Shown: in pieces, positions 1-12,800 of the stretch
How the letters are laid out: each line of letters opens with the position of its first letter
Numbering within the stretch: position 1 is the stretch's first letter
NCBI RefSeq assembly: GCF_964355755.1
Contig: NC_092670.1
Span: forward strand, 18,909,201-18,973,200
Origin: Antedon mediterranea
Taxonomy: Eukaryota; Echinodermata; Crinoidea; Comatulida; Antedonidae
Length of the DNA: 64,000 nt
Reading direction: 5' to 3'
Position numbers and translations under genes: made by a program
Notes under the pieces: model-generated
Databases searched by the model: none
Seen by the model: only the letters and a program-made list of their open reading frames with translations
What the model was told of the DNA's origin: nothing

Positions 1-60
1 TTGGTCAATTCAGTTGTGTTGCGTTGCGTTACGTCCTTGTGTTGCGTCGCTAGTGGGAAC
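1..60 (-). repeat. MITE fragment, truncated at the window edge
   Basis: The block contains TTGGTCAA followed by GCGTTACGT, TGCGTCGCTAGTGGGAAC and closely matches the right half of the element at 45884-46046. A second partial end (GCGTTACGTTACGTCGCTAA, then TGGGAACCAAGCTT) lies at 213-255. Both are terminal pieces of a non-autonomous DNA transposon family whose ends read GGTTCCCACTAGCGACGCAA. Superfamily not determined, because no clean target duplication is visible. Confidence 0.6.
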
Positions 61-389
61 GCAACGCATCGACGTATTGTCATGTCGCAAAGTGCTTGAT
101 TGAATATATATTTATATATTGCTGTATTGCGTAATCACAAGTGAGACTCGACAACTGCTGCAAATATCGCGTGTTTGATTTCACGCGGGCAAACACAATT
201 ATTTCCTAACGTTGCGCATATTGCGTTACGTTACGTCGCTAATGGGAACCAAGCTTGACATTGAGACCCTTCTTCTTTCTCAGTGCTTCAATAATCTTAT
301 ATACGGTACAGTAAATGAAAATATTCACAATACCGTGTACAATTTATTTACAGTAATAATTAATATTGTTCCACCTTTCTTACACATAG

Positions 390-1603
390 GTGTGGATGTT
401 TCCGCCAAACACGCTCTGGATACTGAAGATATCGCAGAAGGTACTTTCAATGACAAAGAGACATGGCAGCTTGAGTATACAGACGGTAAATGGGCAGTGC
501 GTACCGCAGAAGATAAATACTGGGAGCTGAAGGCTACTGGTGGTATCCAAGCTGATGCCAGCAGCAAGTACGTTTGTCATTTAAGTATAACTTCTTATAA
601 ATAAGTATAACTTGTTAAATAATAGTTGAACTTTCGGTTTAACTTGAACTTGACTTGATATCATCTGAAAAATATTCTTAACAACCATCATCTTATTTTT
701 TGGTACGAAAAGAAGTGCATAAAAGAACGCATACAAAATAACCATGATTTTGGCAACCTTTTACTTAACGAATTGAAGTTTTCTTTGTAATAAATAATAG
801 TAGACATAATGTGTAACTATCTACTATCTCATTGCAGATCAAACAATGGCTGCAAGTTCGAATTGTCACATCATGAAAACAAGGTAGCTTTGAAGGGTAG
901 TAATGGAAAGTTTGTCAGGCCGAAAGAAAGTGGTCATCTTTACGCCAATTCGGACAGCTCAGAACCTGCAGAGAAGGACCTCTTTATCTTCCAGATGGTC
1001 AACCGACCTCAGTTGGTTTTGAAAGGAGTACAAGGATTTGTCGGACATGGTTCTAGATCAAAGGTGGAATGCTCCAAACCACGATATGACGTCTACAAAG
1101 TTACCTGCAAAGACGGTTATTACAGCTTCCAGGGTAAATATTGATATTGATTGCTTCTATATGTGTAGGCCTAGGTCTACTGCGCTGAATCTGTACATTA
1201 TTTGCGTTCATATTATCTCTTAATTCTCATAGAAACAGTTAAATTGAATAGGCCTCACGTAGTGCGCGATTCCGGCGAGATACTTGTCGATGTAGTACCG
1301 ATATTTTTCTGAACTCGCCCCATTAAATTTTAAATAGTTACCAGCATTTTGCAAAACCAATATTCTAACCATTATCCTTATTGCTTCCTTTCAACAGCTG
1401 AGAACGGAAAATATTGGGTAGTAGAAGACGACCAGTCGGTTAGCCTTGGAAGCACACCTGATAAGTTCATCTTCGAGTATATATCTATGTCAAGATTAGC
1501 TATCCGAGGAGGGCGTAACTTCAACTATCTGAAGGGAGAACAGAACGGTGACTTTAAGTGCGCAGGAACCGAGATCGAAGCAAAAACAACATGGGAAGTC
1601 TAG
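390..1603 (+). CDS. FSCN1: Fascin, C-terminal exons (partial gene)
   Basis: Actin-bundling protein of filopodia and other parallel actin bundles. Three exons splice in frame: 390-567, 838-1133, 1398-1603 (stop TAG), with GT/AG sites (donors GTACGT and GTAAAT). The first exon is entered through an acceptor at 388-389, so the start codon and the N-terminal half lie upstream of the window. The roughly 226 residues match the end of the third and all of the fourth fascin beta-trefoil: ELKATGGIQADASSK, SNGKFV, NRPQLVLKG..GFVG, YDVYKV..DGYYSF, GKYWVV, LAIRGG, and the C-terminal TTWEV (vertebrate fascin ends in LWEY). Homology to fascin is clear. The vertebrate paralogue number is not resolvable, so the symbol only means 'fascin'. 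An AATAAA at 1636-1641, 33 bp after the stop, is a plausible poly(A) signal. Confidence 0.88.
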
Positions 1604-2668
1604 AAAAGATTACATTTATAACAAAACATTGACTTAATAAACTGCTTATAAAAGATCAACACACTAACATAATTTCGTTGTATAATTTTGTTTATTAATA
1701 CTAGCAATATGATATACAAAAGCGCAGAATTAAAAACTAAAGTACTGAGACTGAATAATCCTAAGACCTTATCATCTTAGCTTATTATTATTATTGACCC
1801 CCCTCCCCCCACCCCACACCCCACACAAACAGGGTTGTTAATTCATTGTAGAAGAATAATTAAGTTAAGAAAATTTCTTGTATATTTTTGTACCAATTCA
1901 AAAAAGCTGCTTATATTATTATTAGGCTTATTATTATACTTGCGCTCCGTAATTCTTTCGGGGATAATAAGGTTTTCTTTATTACTGCTTTTTTAAACAA
2001 TGTATTCTTTCAAACTACGTGCATTAATTAAAACCTAGACATCTAATACCAATTTAATAAATAAGAAATAAATTGTAATGGTAATGAAACCAGACAATAG
2101 TAAAGACAACCGTATAGGCCAACTTAACGGCTTCTTATAAGGGTGGGGAAGTGCTGGACTTATTGTTTACTTAAAGATTCTGAAAACGTGATGCTAAAAT
2201 GATATATTTAAAAGATATAGAGAAATAAGAGAGATCGTTTTGAATTGAATTCTATTTTATGATTTTACTTATAAACTTGAATGGGCATCTTCTATGCAAC
2301 TATGATTTTGCTTAATAATGATTGTGATTCGGGCAGTGATGATGTCTTCGTATTTAATCTAAGTTTTGACACTTAAAAATAAAGACAAAAACAGATTGTC
2401 AAAAATTGTGAACCGTGATTATTATAACCAACATATAATTTACTTTCGTTAAACATAGTTTATTTAATACGTTTATCGTAATTTTTTAAAGATTATTTTG
2501 TTTACTTATATATAAAATGTTATGGCCAAAATTATTTAAAGTAGGCTCCTATTTTGAAGGCAAAATTAGAATACTAAAAAGATGGCTCTGTTCTATGAGT
2601 ATACGTATACTTCTGCTTATTTTTTGACATATACCGAAACTTTATAGTGTTTATTTCACACTGTGTGA
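1604..2668. other. Fascin 3' UTR and intergenic DNA
   Basis: A poly(A) signal AATAAA lies at 1636-1641. A C-rich homopurine/homopyrimidine run sits at about 1797-1826. No coding exon or recognisable element was seen in the remainder, which is AT-rich. Confidence 0.5.
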
Positions 2669-2818
2669 TGACATCCAAGGTATGACCCATGACATCCAAG
2701 GTATGACCCATGACATCCATGGTATGACCCATGATATTCGAAATATGACCCATGACATCCAAGGTATGACCTATGATTTTCGATGTATGACTCCATGGTA
2801 TTTGATGGATGACAACAT
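2669..2818. repeat. 21-bp minisatellite, about 6-7 copies
   Basis: Units of the form GACATCCAAGGTATGACCCAT are repeated head to tail, becoming degenerate towards 2818. Because 21 is a multiple of three, a minus-strand reading frame with the repeat MGHTLDV stays open through it. That frame has no other coding support. Confidence 0.85.
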
Positions 2819-2870
2819 GTAAACCGTATAGTCGAATTTCTGGGGAAGATAAAAGGAACAGAGCCTTCAT

Positions 2871-3383
2871 AATGTAGCTTTATGATTCGTGCTGGTTTAC
2901 CTAATTACGATCTTGTTTTCTAACACACGTAGCTTTGAAATAAAAACATTCGAAAAAACAAGGTGTTCTGTGGTTGTTTGTGTGGTATATTTTCTAAATA
3001 CATTTATACATTTAATTAAACGATAACATTCAGAACAACGTGATGAACTTGTTACTTGATTTTTTGGACCAAAAGAGATTTGTGGATAAGGAGAACTTTA
3101 CCAAGAAGCTGGTCAATTTGTAAAGTTTTATCTGGTGAGCGTGAGGTGATGGTTTCGTGCATAAAATTAAATAGGAAGTGTATTCACCTACATTACAATA
3201 TTATATTTCTGAGCACCAACAACCTGCTTATACACAATACAATACACAATTGTTTTGAAATGAAGTCTTCAGACTTGCAGACGGAAATTACGGTGTTAGT
3301 TTCGTACAGAAAATAGTGAAGATTTTTAAATTTTTCAAGTTTTCAGCAACCATAATTAATAGGCCTCTATAAACTTTAATTTA
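2871..3383. other. Intergenic, nothing recognised
   Basis: AT-rich sequence between the minisatellite and the left arm of the inverted-repeat transposon. A weak resemblance to sequence outside the right arm (CTTCAGAC..GACGGAA near 3265) may mean that the element extends slightly further than annotated. Confidence 0.3.
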
Positions 3384-3745
3384 ATTTTCTGTCATATTGA
3401 AGGGTATTTCAATCAAAACGCGCCAATATTGTGCTATGTTATGAACATTCTAGTTATAAGAACTTTCCTTTAAAATAATATTAGGAACCACTGAAAAAAA
3501 GTATATAAAACATATACTGTATCAAACTTAGCTCAATAACCACTGGACTATTAGTAAACCGACAAAAGACCATTTGACTGACAATTATGGCGTTAGCATC
3601 CATAACAATACATGGAGGTGATTATCAACTTTACTTTTATGAAATTATTTATCTGGAAACAAACACTTATAATGGTACAGAGTTGCTAGATGACGAACAA
3701 GTTCCACGGCATGGGTAAGACCAGTGCACTGCTGAACGGTATCCA
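3384..3745. repeat. Left long inverted-repeat arm of transposon
   Basis: Reverse-complements 5515-5947 with interruptions. Shared landmarks include TTTTCTGTCATATTGAAG, AATCAAAACGCGCCAATATT, GGCGTTAGCATCCATAACA, ACATGGAGGTGATTATCAAC and CAGAGTTGCTAGATGACGAA. The right arm carries an extra segment of roughly 60 bp (about 5815-5875) that is absent here. The inner end of the arm runs into the 3' end of the transposon gene, so the cysteine-rich C-terminal coding sequence is itself part of the repeat. Confidence 0.8.
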
Positions 3746-5586
3746 TGTACTGCCGGTTTTAGTCCAACCAAAGTCTTCTGGTTATGGAGCATTCTGCTGT
3801 GGCTGTAGACTGGTGGTCCAAATGCTTGCTTGGTATATGGATCTGTTGGAATGCTGTAAAAGTGCATCCTGCAATAAACAATTTAAAGATTGTTGTCCAT
3901 TGTCCGTGCCTTTCTTGAAAAAAGATCTTGTCTTAGCTCAGTAACACTTCTTAAAGTACTTGTCGTATAGATGACATGTAAACTCCTCTAGCAACTGGAA
4001 TTGAGATGAGTTGACTCCTAGAGATTTGAAAGGGTGATGTGCCATGAAAAGAAAGGCTTCTGTGACTGCTGGAAATGAGTTCCACGTCTCCCATGCGGAG
4101 TGTTTTGCTTTTCCGAAGAACTGGGATGTAGTATCGGACCCAGTAAATGCATGAAAAACTGGCAACCCTCTTGACTTATCCTCTCCTAGGTTATGGCAGA
4201 TGGTATTTATATTAAAATATTGGAAGTGCTTACCCATGCCAAATGCGACCCAGATACACGTACCAGGATAACAGGCTATTAGATTGCAGAAAATACCAAC
4301 CAGGATAACAATGACATCAGTATCAACATTACGCACCAAAATAACCCTGCTACCTTTCTTTAAGGCATCATCAATGTGAATGCACATCCTGGAGTCGGCC
4401 TCTTCATGGTCGCAGATTGACATAGGTTGAGTAGATGTCAACATACAACAGACTCGCCTACAGGACATATATCAAGAATTACTTACTAATTTAATATGCC
4501 TTTTTAATTAATTATTGGTATGAAACTGTATAAGTAAATTAATCGTTTGGTTACAAACAAAATAAATTAGTAGGTATCATAATAAAACTTACCTGATGTA
4601 ATGTAAACTTCTTTGCAGTCAGAGTAATCATGGGTAGACTTTGTAGTTAAAAAGTTAAATAACTCCTCTTTATTTACTGGATCTTTCAGAAAGTCTGGAA
4701 AATTCCCTGGAATCTTTGTTTGTCCCCCAACTTTCCTCTTGACCCCTTTTCGTCTTTTTTCTCCTGTAGACTGCTTAAGACTATCTGTTCTGTAAGTGTC
4801 CCACACTATATCAATTCTGTTACTATTCTGCAGCTGCTGTCTGGTCCACGGTAGAAAGACCTGTCATACAAATGATACAAGAATAACGATCCGCATATAG
4901 AAGTGACCAATTATGTGGTGGTTAAACAATAGATACAATCCTGAATGCAAAGAATTAATGTACTCACCTTATCACCGTAGTCATCAAATGCATGGTTGCT
5001 GGAAATAGCATGGACAATAGCAGCTCCGTCAAACACCTTTACGTCAAAATATGTAGGAGGTTCAGGCTGGCCTTCAGTCTCCAAATGCTGTAGCAACTCA
5101 GACTTCTTAGTTGGTAGTCGAAGCTTTCCATTTACTGCCAAAGAGGGTGGCCATGGCTGGTTTTCATGCATGAAGAAGTCTTCCAAATCTCCATCACGAG
5201 ATTGACTTGCAATATACAGTCGACTGAATAGGCTGCAGTCACTTTTTAAACTCTTAACTTGTTGCTTTGTTTTGGACACTGATTTTGACCATGGTGTGTT
5301 GAACAACGGCAGCTTATTCTGTTTGATGGCTTGTTGAATTGCAACACTTCTGTCGAGAATAACTTCCTTGAAATATTTTTTGCTACTGGGTAGTACATAC
5401 ATCCTGAATTGTACGAACTGTCACTACTGCACTTTCATTGCCACAATCTCGAGCATCCAAGACCAGAAGTTCTGAACAATTATCGAGGAATGGGTTGCCT
5501 GCATTGCTCAGGGAACTGCAAGTGCCGTTCAGCAGGTCTTTCTTGCACTGGTCTTTGTTACCCATGCCGTGAAACTTGTTCGTCAT
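3700..5586 (-). pseudogene. Transposon gene of the HEEADTR/TDTDV/FTGCDT family, broken
   Basis: A family I recognise as widely repeated in invertebrate genomes, usually annotated 'uncharacterized protein'; no biochemical function is known to me. Pieces in minus-strand order: about 5485-5408 (NPFLDNCSELLVLDARD), a frame change near 5400, 5387-4970 (KNKLPLF-like, SRDGDLEDFFMHENQPWPPS, VFDGAAIVH), an intron with donor GTGAGT, about 4840-4593 (VWDTYRTDSLK, GQTKIPGNF), an intron, 4452-3938 (HEEADSRMCIH, NVDTDVIVI, WVAFGMGKHF, VFHAFTGSDTTS). A TGA (3940-3938) ends the frame, but homology continues in the same frame (FFKKGTDNG, ALLQHSNRSIYQASIW) to a second stop at 3784-3782, followed by PEDFGW. The Cys-rich tail survives better on the opposite strand of the right arm. 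The two premature stops and the frameshift indicate a dead copy. Confidence 0.78.
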
Positions 5587-5947
5587 CTAGCAACTCTGTA
5601 CCATTATAAGTGTTTGTTTCCAGATAAATAATTTCATAAAACTAAAGTTGATAATCACCTCCATGTATTGTTATGGATGCTAACGCCATAATTGTCAGTC
5701 AAATGGTCTTTTGTCTGTTTACTTAGTCCAGTGATTATTGAGCGAAGTTTGATACAGTATATGTTTTATATACTTTTTTTCAGTGGTTCCTAATATTATT
5801 ATAAGGAAAGTAACTGATACAGGATAAATATATATTAGTAGTTCTATTACAAAAATGAATGTTGTTTTTCTTATAACTACAATGTTCATAACATAGCCCA
5901 ATATTGGCGCGTTTTGATTGAAATCCCCTTCAATATGACAGAAAATG
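5515..5947. repeat. Right long inverted-repeat arm of transposon
   Basis: Inverted partner of 3384-3745. On the plus strand, 5496-5609 reads as a cysteine-rich tail (CSGNCKCRSAGLSCTGLC, then YPCRETC). This is a fuller version of the family's C-terminal domain than the deleted copy in the left arm. The minus strand of the inner part overlaps the N-terminal coding region of the transposon gene, so both ends of the gene are stacked on opposite strands here. Confidence 0.8.
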
Positions 5948-6886
5948 GCATTATTTGACCTATATATTCCGTCTGAAGAGAAATCATATATTTTATATGT
6001 GTATTGCAATGTACATGTCATGAGCTTTAGTTTGATACCAAACTTGGTATGTATATACGAAGATTTAAGTTTTCACCTAATTACGTAATACTAAAAAAAG
6101 GGCGTGGTCCAAATGACGTCGTTAAATTGTTCCAATTTTTGGGCACCCCTTCTAGGATTGTTAGATATACCCTAAAGAAGGTTTGTGCCAAATTTGGTGC
6201 TTTTTTCACAAAATGCGGGCAAAATGCACAATCTTCATAAAAAAAATGGAAGTTAGCAACCCTGCTATTCCCTCTGCTTCACAGTGGGCTCTCATTCTAT
6301 TCTAGTGGAACTCCTATTTACAAGGGATGGGTCGAAGGAAAGTGACCATTAAAAATAGACCGGCTCGGCTCTTCACACAAATGACGTTAGGCCTATATCA
6401 TATTTATTTAAAGGGCCATCTCAAAACGATCAATTTTATTGAACATTATTATCCCTATTATTACAAACAATTTTAAACCGAAAATCAAAATTGTTTTATA
6501 AATTATTAAATTTTACGATATAGAACATAGAGATATTAATACTAATAGGCAGGATGTATAGTATAACGACTAAATATTTGCTAACTTACACCCGCATTGG
6601 TTAAATACATTTAAGTACAGACTATTCTAGTATAACAAAAATATTGTATTTATTTAATTAATAAATATTATAATTTAGTTTTTAGTACGTCAACAACTTT
6701 GCCTACGTACAGTAGGTGTGTTTACAACACGACGTTTACATTTTAAATTGGGCTTCGATACGCATGACTAAATCGCGTAACCAAAACAACAATTTATTGG
6801 TGGTGGTTGATTGAGTAAAATGATAATTTCTTTTTGAATTAATAATTATGTTTTTACAAATAAAGTAACTTTTAAAATATATCTCA
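5948..6886 (+). promoter_or_regulatory. Intergenic and presumed promoter/5' UTR of the VWA3A-like gene
   Basis: No coding exon seen. The last 200 bp before the ATG at 6887 should contain the promoter or 5' UTR of the downstream gene. CCAAT-type ATTGG occurs near 6796. No TATA box in a convincing position. Confidence 0.3.
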
Positions 6887-9800
6887 ATGGATCAACGAGG
6901 ATTTAGGTTTGTATTTATTTATATCTCATTATATAATTGTATGTAATTCTTTCTTAAAACACAATCTAGCCTAGCTAGACCTAGCTAGGCTACTCTATCT
7001 AGCTTAGTAGCCTCCTTAGCTAGCGTACGCACAGCAGCAGGAGGCGGGTCAGGCTTTTATTAGTAGGCGTACTCAACTCAACTTGCTGTGGTCCGTGGCC
7101 TATATATTAGAGGCCTAGGATAGGCTATCTATAATTGTTATTCCTGTTTCGTCATTTGATTAATTGCAGCAGTACAGACTCCTACTAGCTAGGCCTAGGG
7201 GGCCTAGGCTAGTTAGGGCCAAGAAAGAAGATTTCTTGCATTTTTTTTTCCATTTTATTTTATAATAATTTGTACAATATTCATACTCATCTTTTTTACT
7301 ACAGACCCAGTAGTGCACGACCTCAGTACCGCAATGCATACTCAAACTATGGAAATCATGATAATAAAGAAGAAGAAAATGAATTAATTAGACGTCTTGC
7401 GTTATTGGGGGATAGGGAATATGGAGTTGAAGAAGAAGAAGAAGAAGAAGTGGAGGAGGAAGAAGAAGATGAAGAGAATGAACAAAGAGAAAGTTCTGAC
7501 AATAATTCTAAAACCAATGGAAGCAGGTAGGATAGATTAGTAAACGAGATAATCATAATTATTAATATAAAATAATATTTTTATTGTTGTTTGTTATTTG
7601 AAGACAAGTAGTAATGTACTTAAGAAGCACTGACAATTTTCACTAAACATGTAAATCCATATGATGATAATGCATATAATAGCATAATTATTACATAAGA
7701 TACTGAAGTTTGTTGAAAAGGAAATATTGTAAAGAATATACTGTACCCCAGCAGCTTAGAATGGATTTGAACCTTTGAACCCAAAAACCCAGTATTAGAT
7801 CTATCTTACTACAAAATTATTAATATCTATACCAAGGCACTCCAACCATGTTTTACTGGTAATCTAAATCGTTTATTGTATCTTACAGAGTATTCCTAAC
7901 TCAATCAAAAGATGAACTGTCAAGTCGTCGAAAACCTCTCCAGCGAAACCCCCAATTGGCACGAATACGAACACGAAAACTTGACCGTGAATCCAGGCCA
8001 GGCTGGTCAGATGTGTCCACACGGGATGTAGCCCCTACACCGGATATGTACGTCACAGATGTGAACCAAACTCATGATGCAATCGTAAGTCAACATAGAT
8101 TTTGATTCAGATTATACTATGGTAAAATACAGTTACTGAGCTACACTATGGCTGTCATTTAACTTGTTGTAAATTTCACAATGCATTGGGAATGAGAATA
8201 GAAGAAGAAAAAAAGCAGGACGACGTTTGTATTCACTGATTGTATCATGATTTAAGTTTATGGGTGAATTCAGGCTTAGTAACTTACCCAGATAACTTGT
8301 ATCTGCCAATAAGTTTCCATTTCCATTTATCTCTTATAATAAATCTTTCTTAAAACTGTAAATTAGGATAGTGTTAGATAAATTGTTATTTTTAAACTTT
8401 TATATTTTTATACCATTTATTTTAAGGATTCTTTTGATGTAATTTCTATGTTCTTTATCAGTTCCTTGTTTTTAGGACCCAAGTGGAAATAAGTTTTTAA
8501 CTTTTCTTGGCATTCCTTGTAATCAAGGCTTGTGTTTCTGTGCAATTGTTTTTTCTACTTTTTATGCATTGTATTTTATTGTGTTTTAACCTTGATTACT
8601 AAATAAAGAAATTCAAAATTCAAAATTCAAAATCCATGAAGTCAACTTAGTGAGTAAATTAACCTGAACCCACATTTCCTAGTATTCTCAACACACCAAA
8701 TTCAAAAACAATTTTTAACATACACACATTATAGAGAATATATATATAGACATACAGTATTTACATTTGTTGCTATTCAAACAATTCACTGGACTGTGGT
8801 TGTTTGAAGAATACAAAAGTAACTAGTAACCAATACCTGAAGCTGTAAAAAAAAACTGAAATTAATGATCTAGCTTAAGCTCTGTCTACACTATCAAACT
8901 TTATGTTTGTGCCCATATATGATGATGTCCTATCACTAGTATGTTTGGGCATATCACTACCACATTTGGGCCCATCACACTTTTTTTGTCAAACTAGTTT
9001 GATAGTATAGACAGAGCTTTACCATGCATTTTTTTTTGTTAACAGAGAGCAAGAGACATGCGTGCTGCATTTAATGAAGGACAGAGCTCGGCTGATTGGC
9101 TAAATACTCACAGTGTGGACACATTCAAGTTAACTCTCAAAGATTTACTTGCTAAAGGAGTTATAAGAAAGTAAGTTTATAGGCACTTGTTGTTTGTGTA
9201 TAGATATTGTCACACAGAAAAGAGCATGATTCGATCTTCGATGATTGACCACTTGACCACTATTCTTTTTTTAAATATTTCTTTCTAGTTTACAATTTTT
9301 ATGCATTATATGGATTTAAATTTGTAATGGTTAATTCATTTTTATAGTCCTACCAATGCTGTTGTGTCTAAAGGTCAACACCTTCAGTTTGAAGCCAGTC
9401 TTGTGAATGAGTTTGAGTACAAGTTATATGAGTAAGTTCAACAGCTAAATAATAATGACAGCAATGTGTTGAATGACACTATTTTAGTTAATTAATTTGC
9501 ATACATATATAGTAGTGCTGCCAGGAATTTGTTATATCATATTTAGCATACCTGAATAAACCAGCATAGGCCTATGGTCTAGAGGAGAACAAAACTGAAA
9601 AAGTAACGACAACTTGGAACACCCCTCCAAAGACAAATTAAACCATAAATAAATATTAACGTTTGATTGTTATGAGATTTTGTTTGCTTTTCAGAGCTAT
9701 AGAAATGTATCACAATCGAATAAAATGGCTTCTACAAGGCAGCAGAAAGGTAAAATATAAAACTAAATTAATTGTTATAGAAAATGATATGAAAAGAAAA

Positions 9801-12800
9801 ATAAATAATATGTCCATGCACACTTTGACCAATAGTTGCTCTGATTGGAGACGTCTTGCTAAGGTCACTATGTCGCAAGACATTCAAAATTAGTGATGGT
9901 GATGATGACTTGTTATTTTTATAATGATTCTTAATTGAAAAACCTTCAGATTGGTAAGATTATTTGGTCTGTTTTGTAATTGATAAATCCGTATTGCCAC
10001 AGGTATTTGGTATGGTAAAAGGAAACAAAGTAGCAGTAATGGTTGACACCTCTGATGCTAATTGTGGATTTGGACGATTGGACCATTTCCGACGATGTTT
10101 AACTGTGAGTGTCAAATTATTTCCATTTCAACAGATTGCTGGTCATTAGCCAGTCTGATGCTGAACACAGTAGACGACCCTGATCAATTTTAGAATATTA
10201 GGTAATGCGAGAGGAAGGTCAGACCAAAATTTTAAATAATGATAAAATGAAATGCTGAAAACCTCACGTGGATCCACATTCAGTTGTGGTAATGCCTGAG
10301 GCCCATGGTTTAGGGACCCTAAGTGACCTTCCAACCTGCGTGACATATTTTAATGCCTGTTTTTTTCTTATGGGCCTTATGGGTTTAGCCAATGATCGCT
10401 CGACATTATTATTTTCCATCATAATGAGATCCCATATAAATACATTTTTCTTATTGTTTACAGGAACTAATAGACGATCAGCTTCACTCAAAGGAGATGC
10501 TTTACTTTCAGTCATTTGCAACGAATGTCACATCATCATGGGATTCTCCCAGGTTTACTAACATCAGAGTGTAAGTCCACAATGATTTCAATTGTCATAT
10601 ATTTAAGCAAGGTTTTTGTTAAAAATCATCTGCATAAAAAAAAAGTGGCCATTTGGAGCGCACAATTTAAGAAAGCCTCTAGAATCGAACAAATAGATGA
10701 GACCGAAACCGAACTAGTAGCAAAGAAGTCTCGGTCTTAACAAAACCACTGATTTTGAGTAAGTTTTCAGTTTACAATTCTCAATTGTTGTCACTGTCTT
10801 TAGGTTGAATGAAGCAAGAGGTTGGGTGAACAGCTTAGTTGGAGGTGGAGGGTGTAACCTTATGTTGGCTCTCAAGGCCATAGCAAGAGTACCTGATGTT
10901 GATTCAATTGTACTTGTCTTAGGAAGCTGGTATGTAATCTTCTATTCATTGTATCCCTGGTTTTGTCATAATTATATACAGCAGTGCTGCTATTAATAGG
11001 AAAACCTTTTGTACTCAACAAAGGGCCCGTTTATAGAACACGCTAAATCAACACGGTTCTACGTTGGCGTGTTGTATAGATAGAAATGGATTCCGTGTAA
11101 TTACAAAACCACCTGGAAAGGCTACTTGAGGACCTGCCAAATTTGCCGGTTGGTGAGTTGAAGTAGCCTTAGTGTATAGCCATAATGTCGCCATAAAGGG
11201 GTTAACCATGTATTAAAACATATTTCCCCATAGTCATTTCACTGAAAAGTTGCCTAAACCTTTATAAATAATTAGTTACCAAAGGTTTGTGAAGATTTGG
11301 TTTTATTTTTGTATTTCAGTCCAGACCAAAGCTCGGAGGTAATGATAGATTATGTACAACAGCTGCTAGTCGGTAAAAACGTCTCTATCAATACAGTGGC
11401 TTATGATTGCAATAACCACCTCACAAATGTAAGAAATCATTATTATTGATATTAAATGTTATTGGCTATGGTTGAGTGGATATTCCTACAATACATTCTG
11501 GATCGAACAGATTTGTTGAACTGTGTCTTTCTAACATCGATGAGACAACCCATAAGTGGATGTTTATATTCACTTTTAGGATTATAATAATTTTTTTTAT
11601 TTATATTGAAATATTTAAAACATTTTTGCATTACAAGAAAATAAGTTAGTAAAAAGTAAATTTTTAATATTTTATCAAATTAAAATGATATATATATATA
11701 TTATTTTGACAATTAAGTATCAGTGAATATTAATGATTTTTAGTTGTCAAAGTTATTTATTATTCATAAAGATTGTTAAATAGTGTATAAAAATAGTAAA
11801 TAATATGAATGTATGAAATTTAAAAAAAAACACCTTTTTTTTAAAGTGACAATAGTTTAATAATTAATTATTCTCTTCACACATAGATGACATTGAGGCG
11901 TCTTGCGGAGGTAACAGGAGGTCGTTACCATGTGTACGCTTCAAGTTCAGTTGTAAGTTAACAGCAAATGTGATATTTTAATTTTAGAATTCTATTAATA
12001 AATTCTATGAATATTGTGAATATGTGGTTTTTTAACTTGGAACAGTTTCTTTATAAAGTTCATCCAATTTCAATACTGTTGGTTACCACTAGAAAAAGAG
12101 AACAGCATATAACTAGCATCAAATAGTGATTCTAATTAACCAAAGAATTAATTAATCTAAGAAATCTGCTCCTCAAAACCTGGTTCTAAAATTGATAATG
12201 GTATATAATGTATAATGGTTTCAGGGTTAAAGGACAGTGACTTATTTAAAGCCATTAACATCTTAACATTTGGAGTCTAGCAGTACAGAGGTATTGCTTA
12301 AGAGAAAAATATGTCAATGAACTTCCAAAATCATGTGCTAATTATTATATTTATTTGATTAGGAACAAATTTACACTGGGACAGACATTACATTGCTTCT
12401 TAGAGAGATTAAAGTAGCCCAGGATGTAATCAACAAGATACAGGAGATGAGACAAGGCATGGTGGGAGATGCTCTCGTCAGCATCCTTAATGAGGTACAG
12501 TAAATAAAGAAATTATTGTAATTTATAATCTCCATCAAAATAAAAGATAAATGATGTAAAAGGAAACAAATTGCACTTATTATTCAGCAGGTTCCTAATA
12601 TTTATTACTTTATTTTTATGAACTTGTTATGAAGAACTTAAAAATGGCCGTTATTTTCATACAAACATGCAATATCTAAAAAAAAATGCAGGCCAAAACA
12701 TTTTACATAACAATAATATCAACAATTGCAGTAAGTTAAAGTCATAAAAATGTATTTTAAATTTTTCCTAAACCTAATAAAAATACCTTAATTAGCCCAT

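Noticed and set aside
2574-2870. 98-codon minus-strand frame
   Set aside because: Arises from the 21-bp minisatellite. No exon structure or homology.
7356-7556. Minus-strand poly-Ser frame
   Set aside because: Antisense of the GAA/GAG-rich acidic stretch in exon 2 of the VWA3A-like gene.
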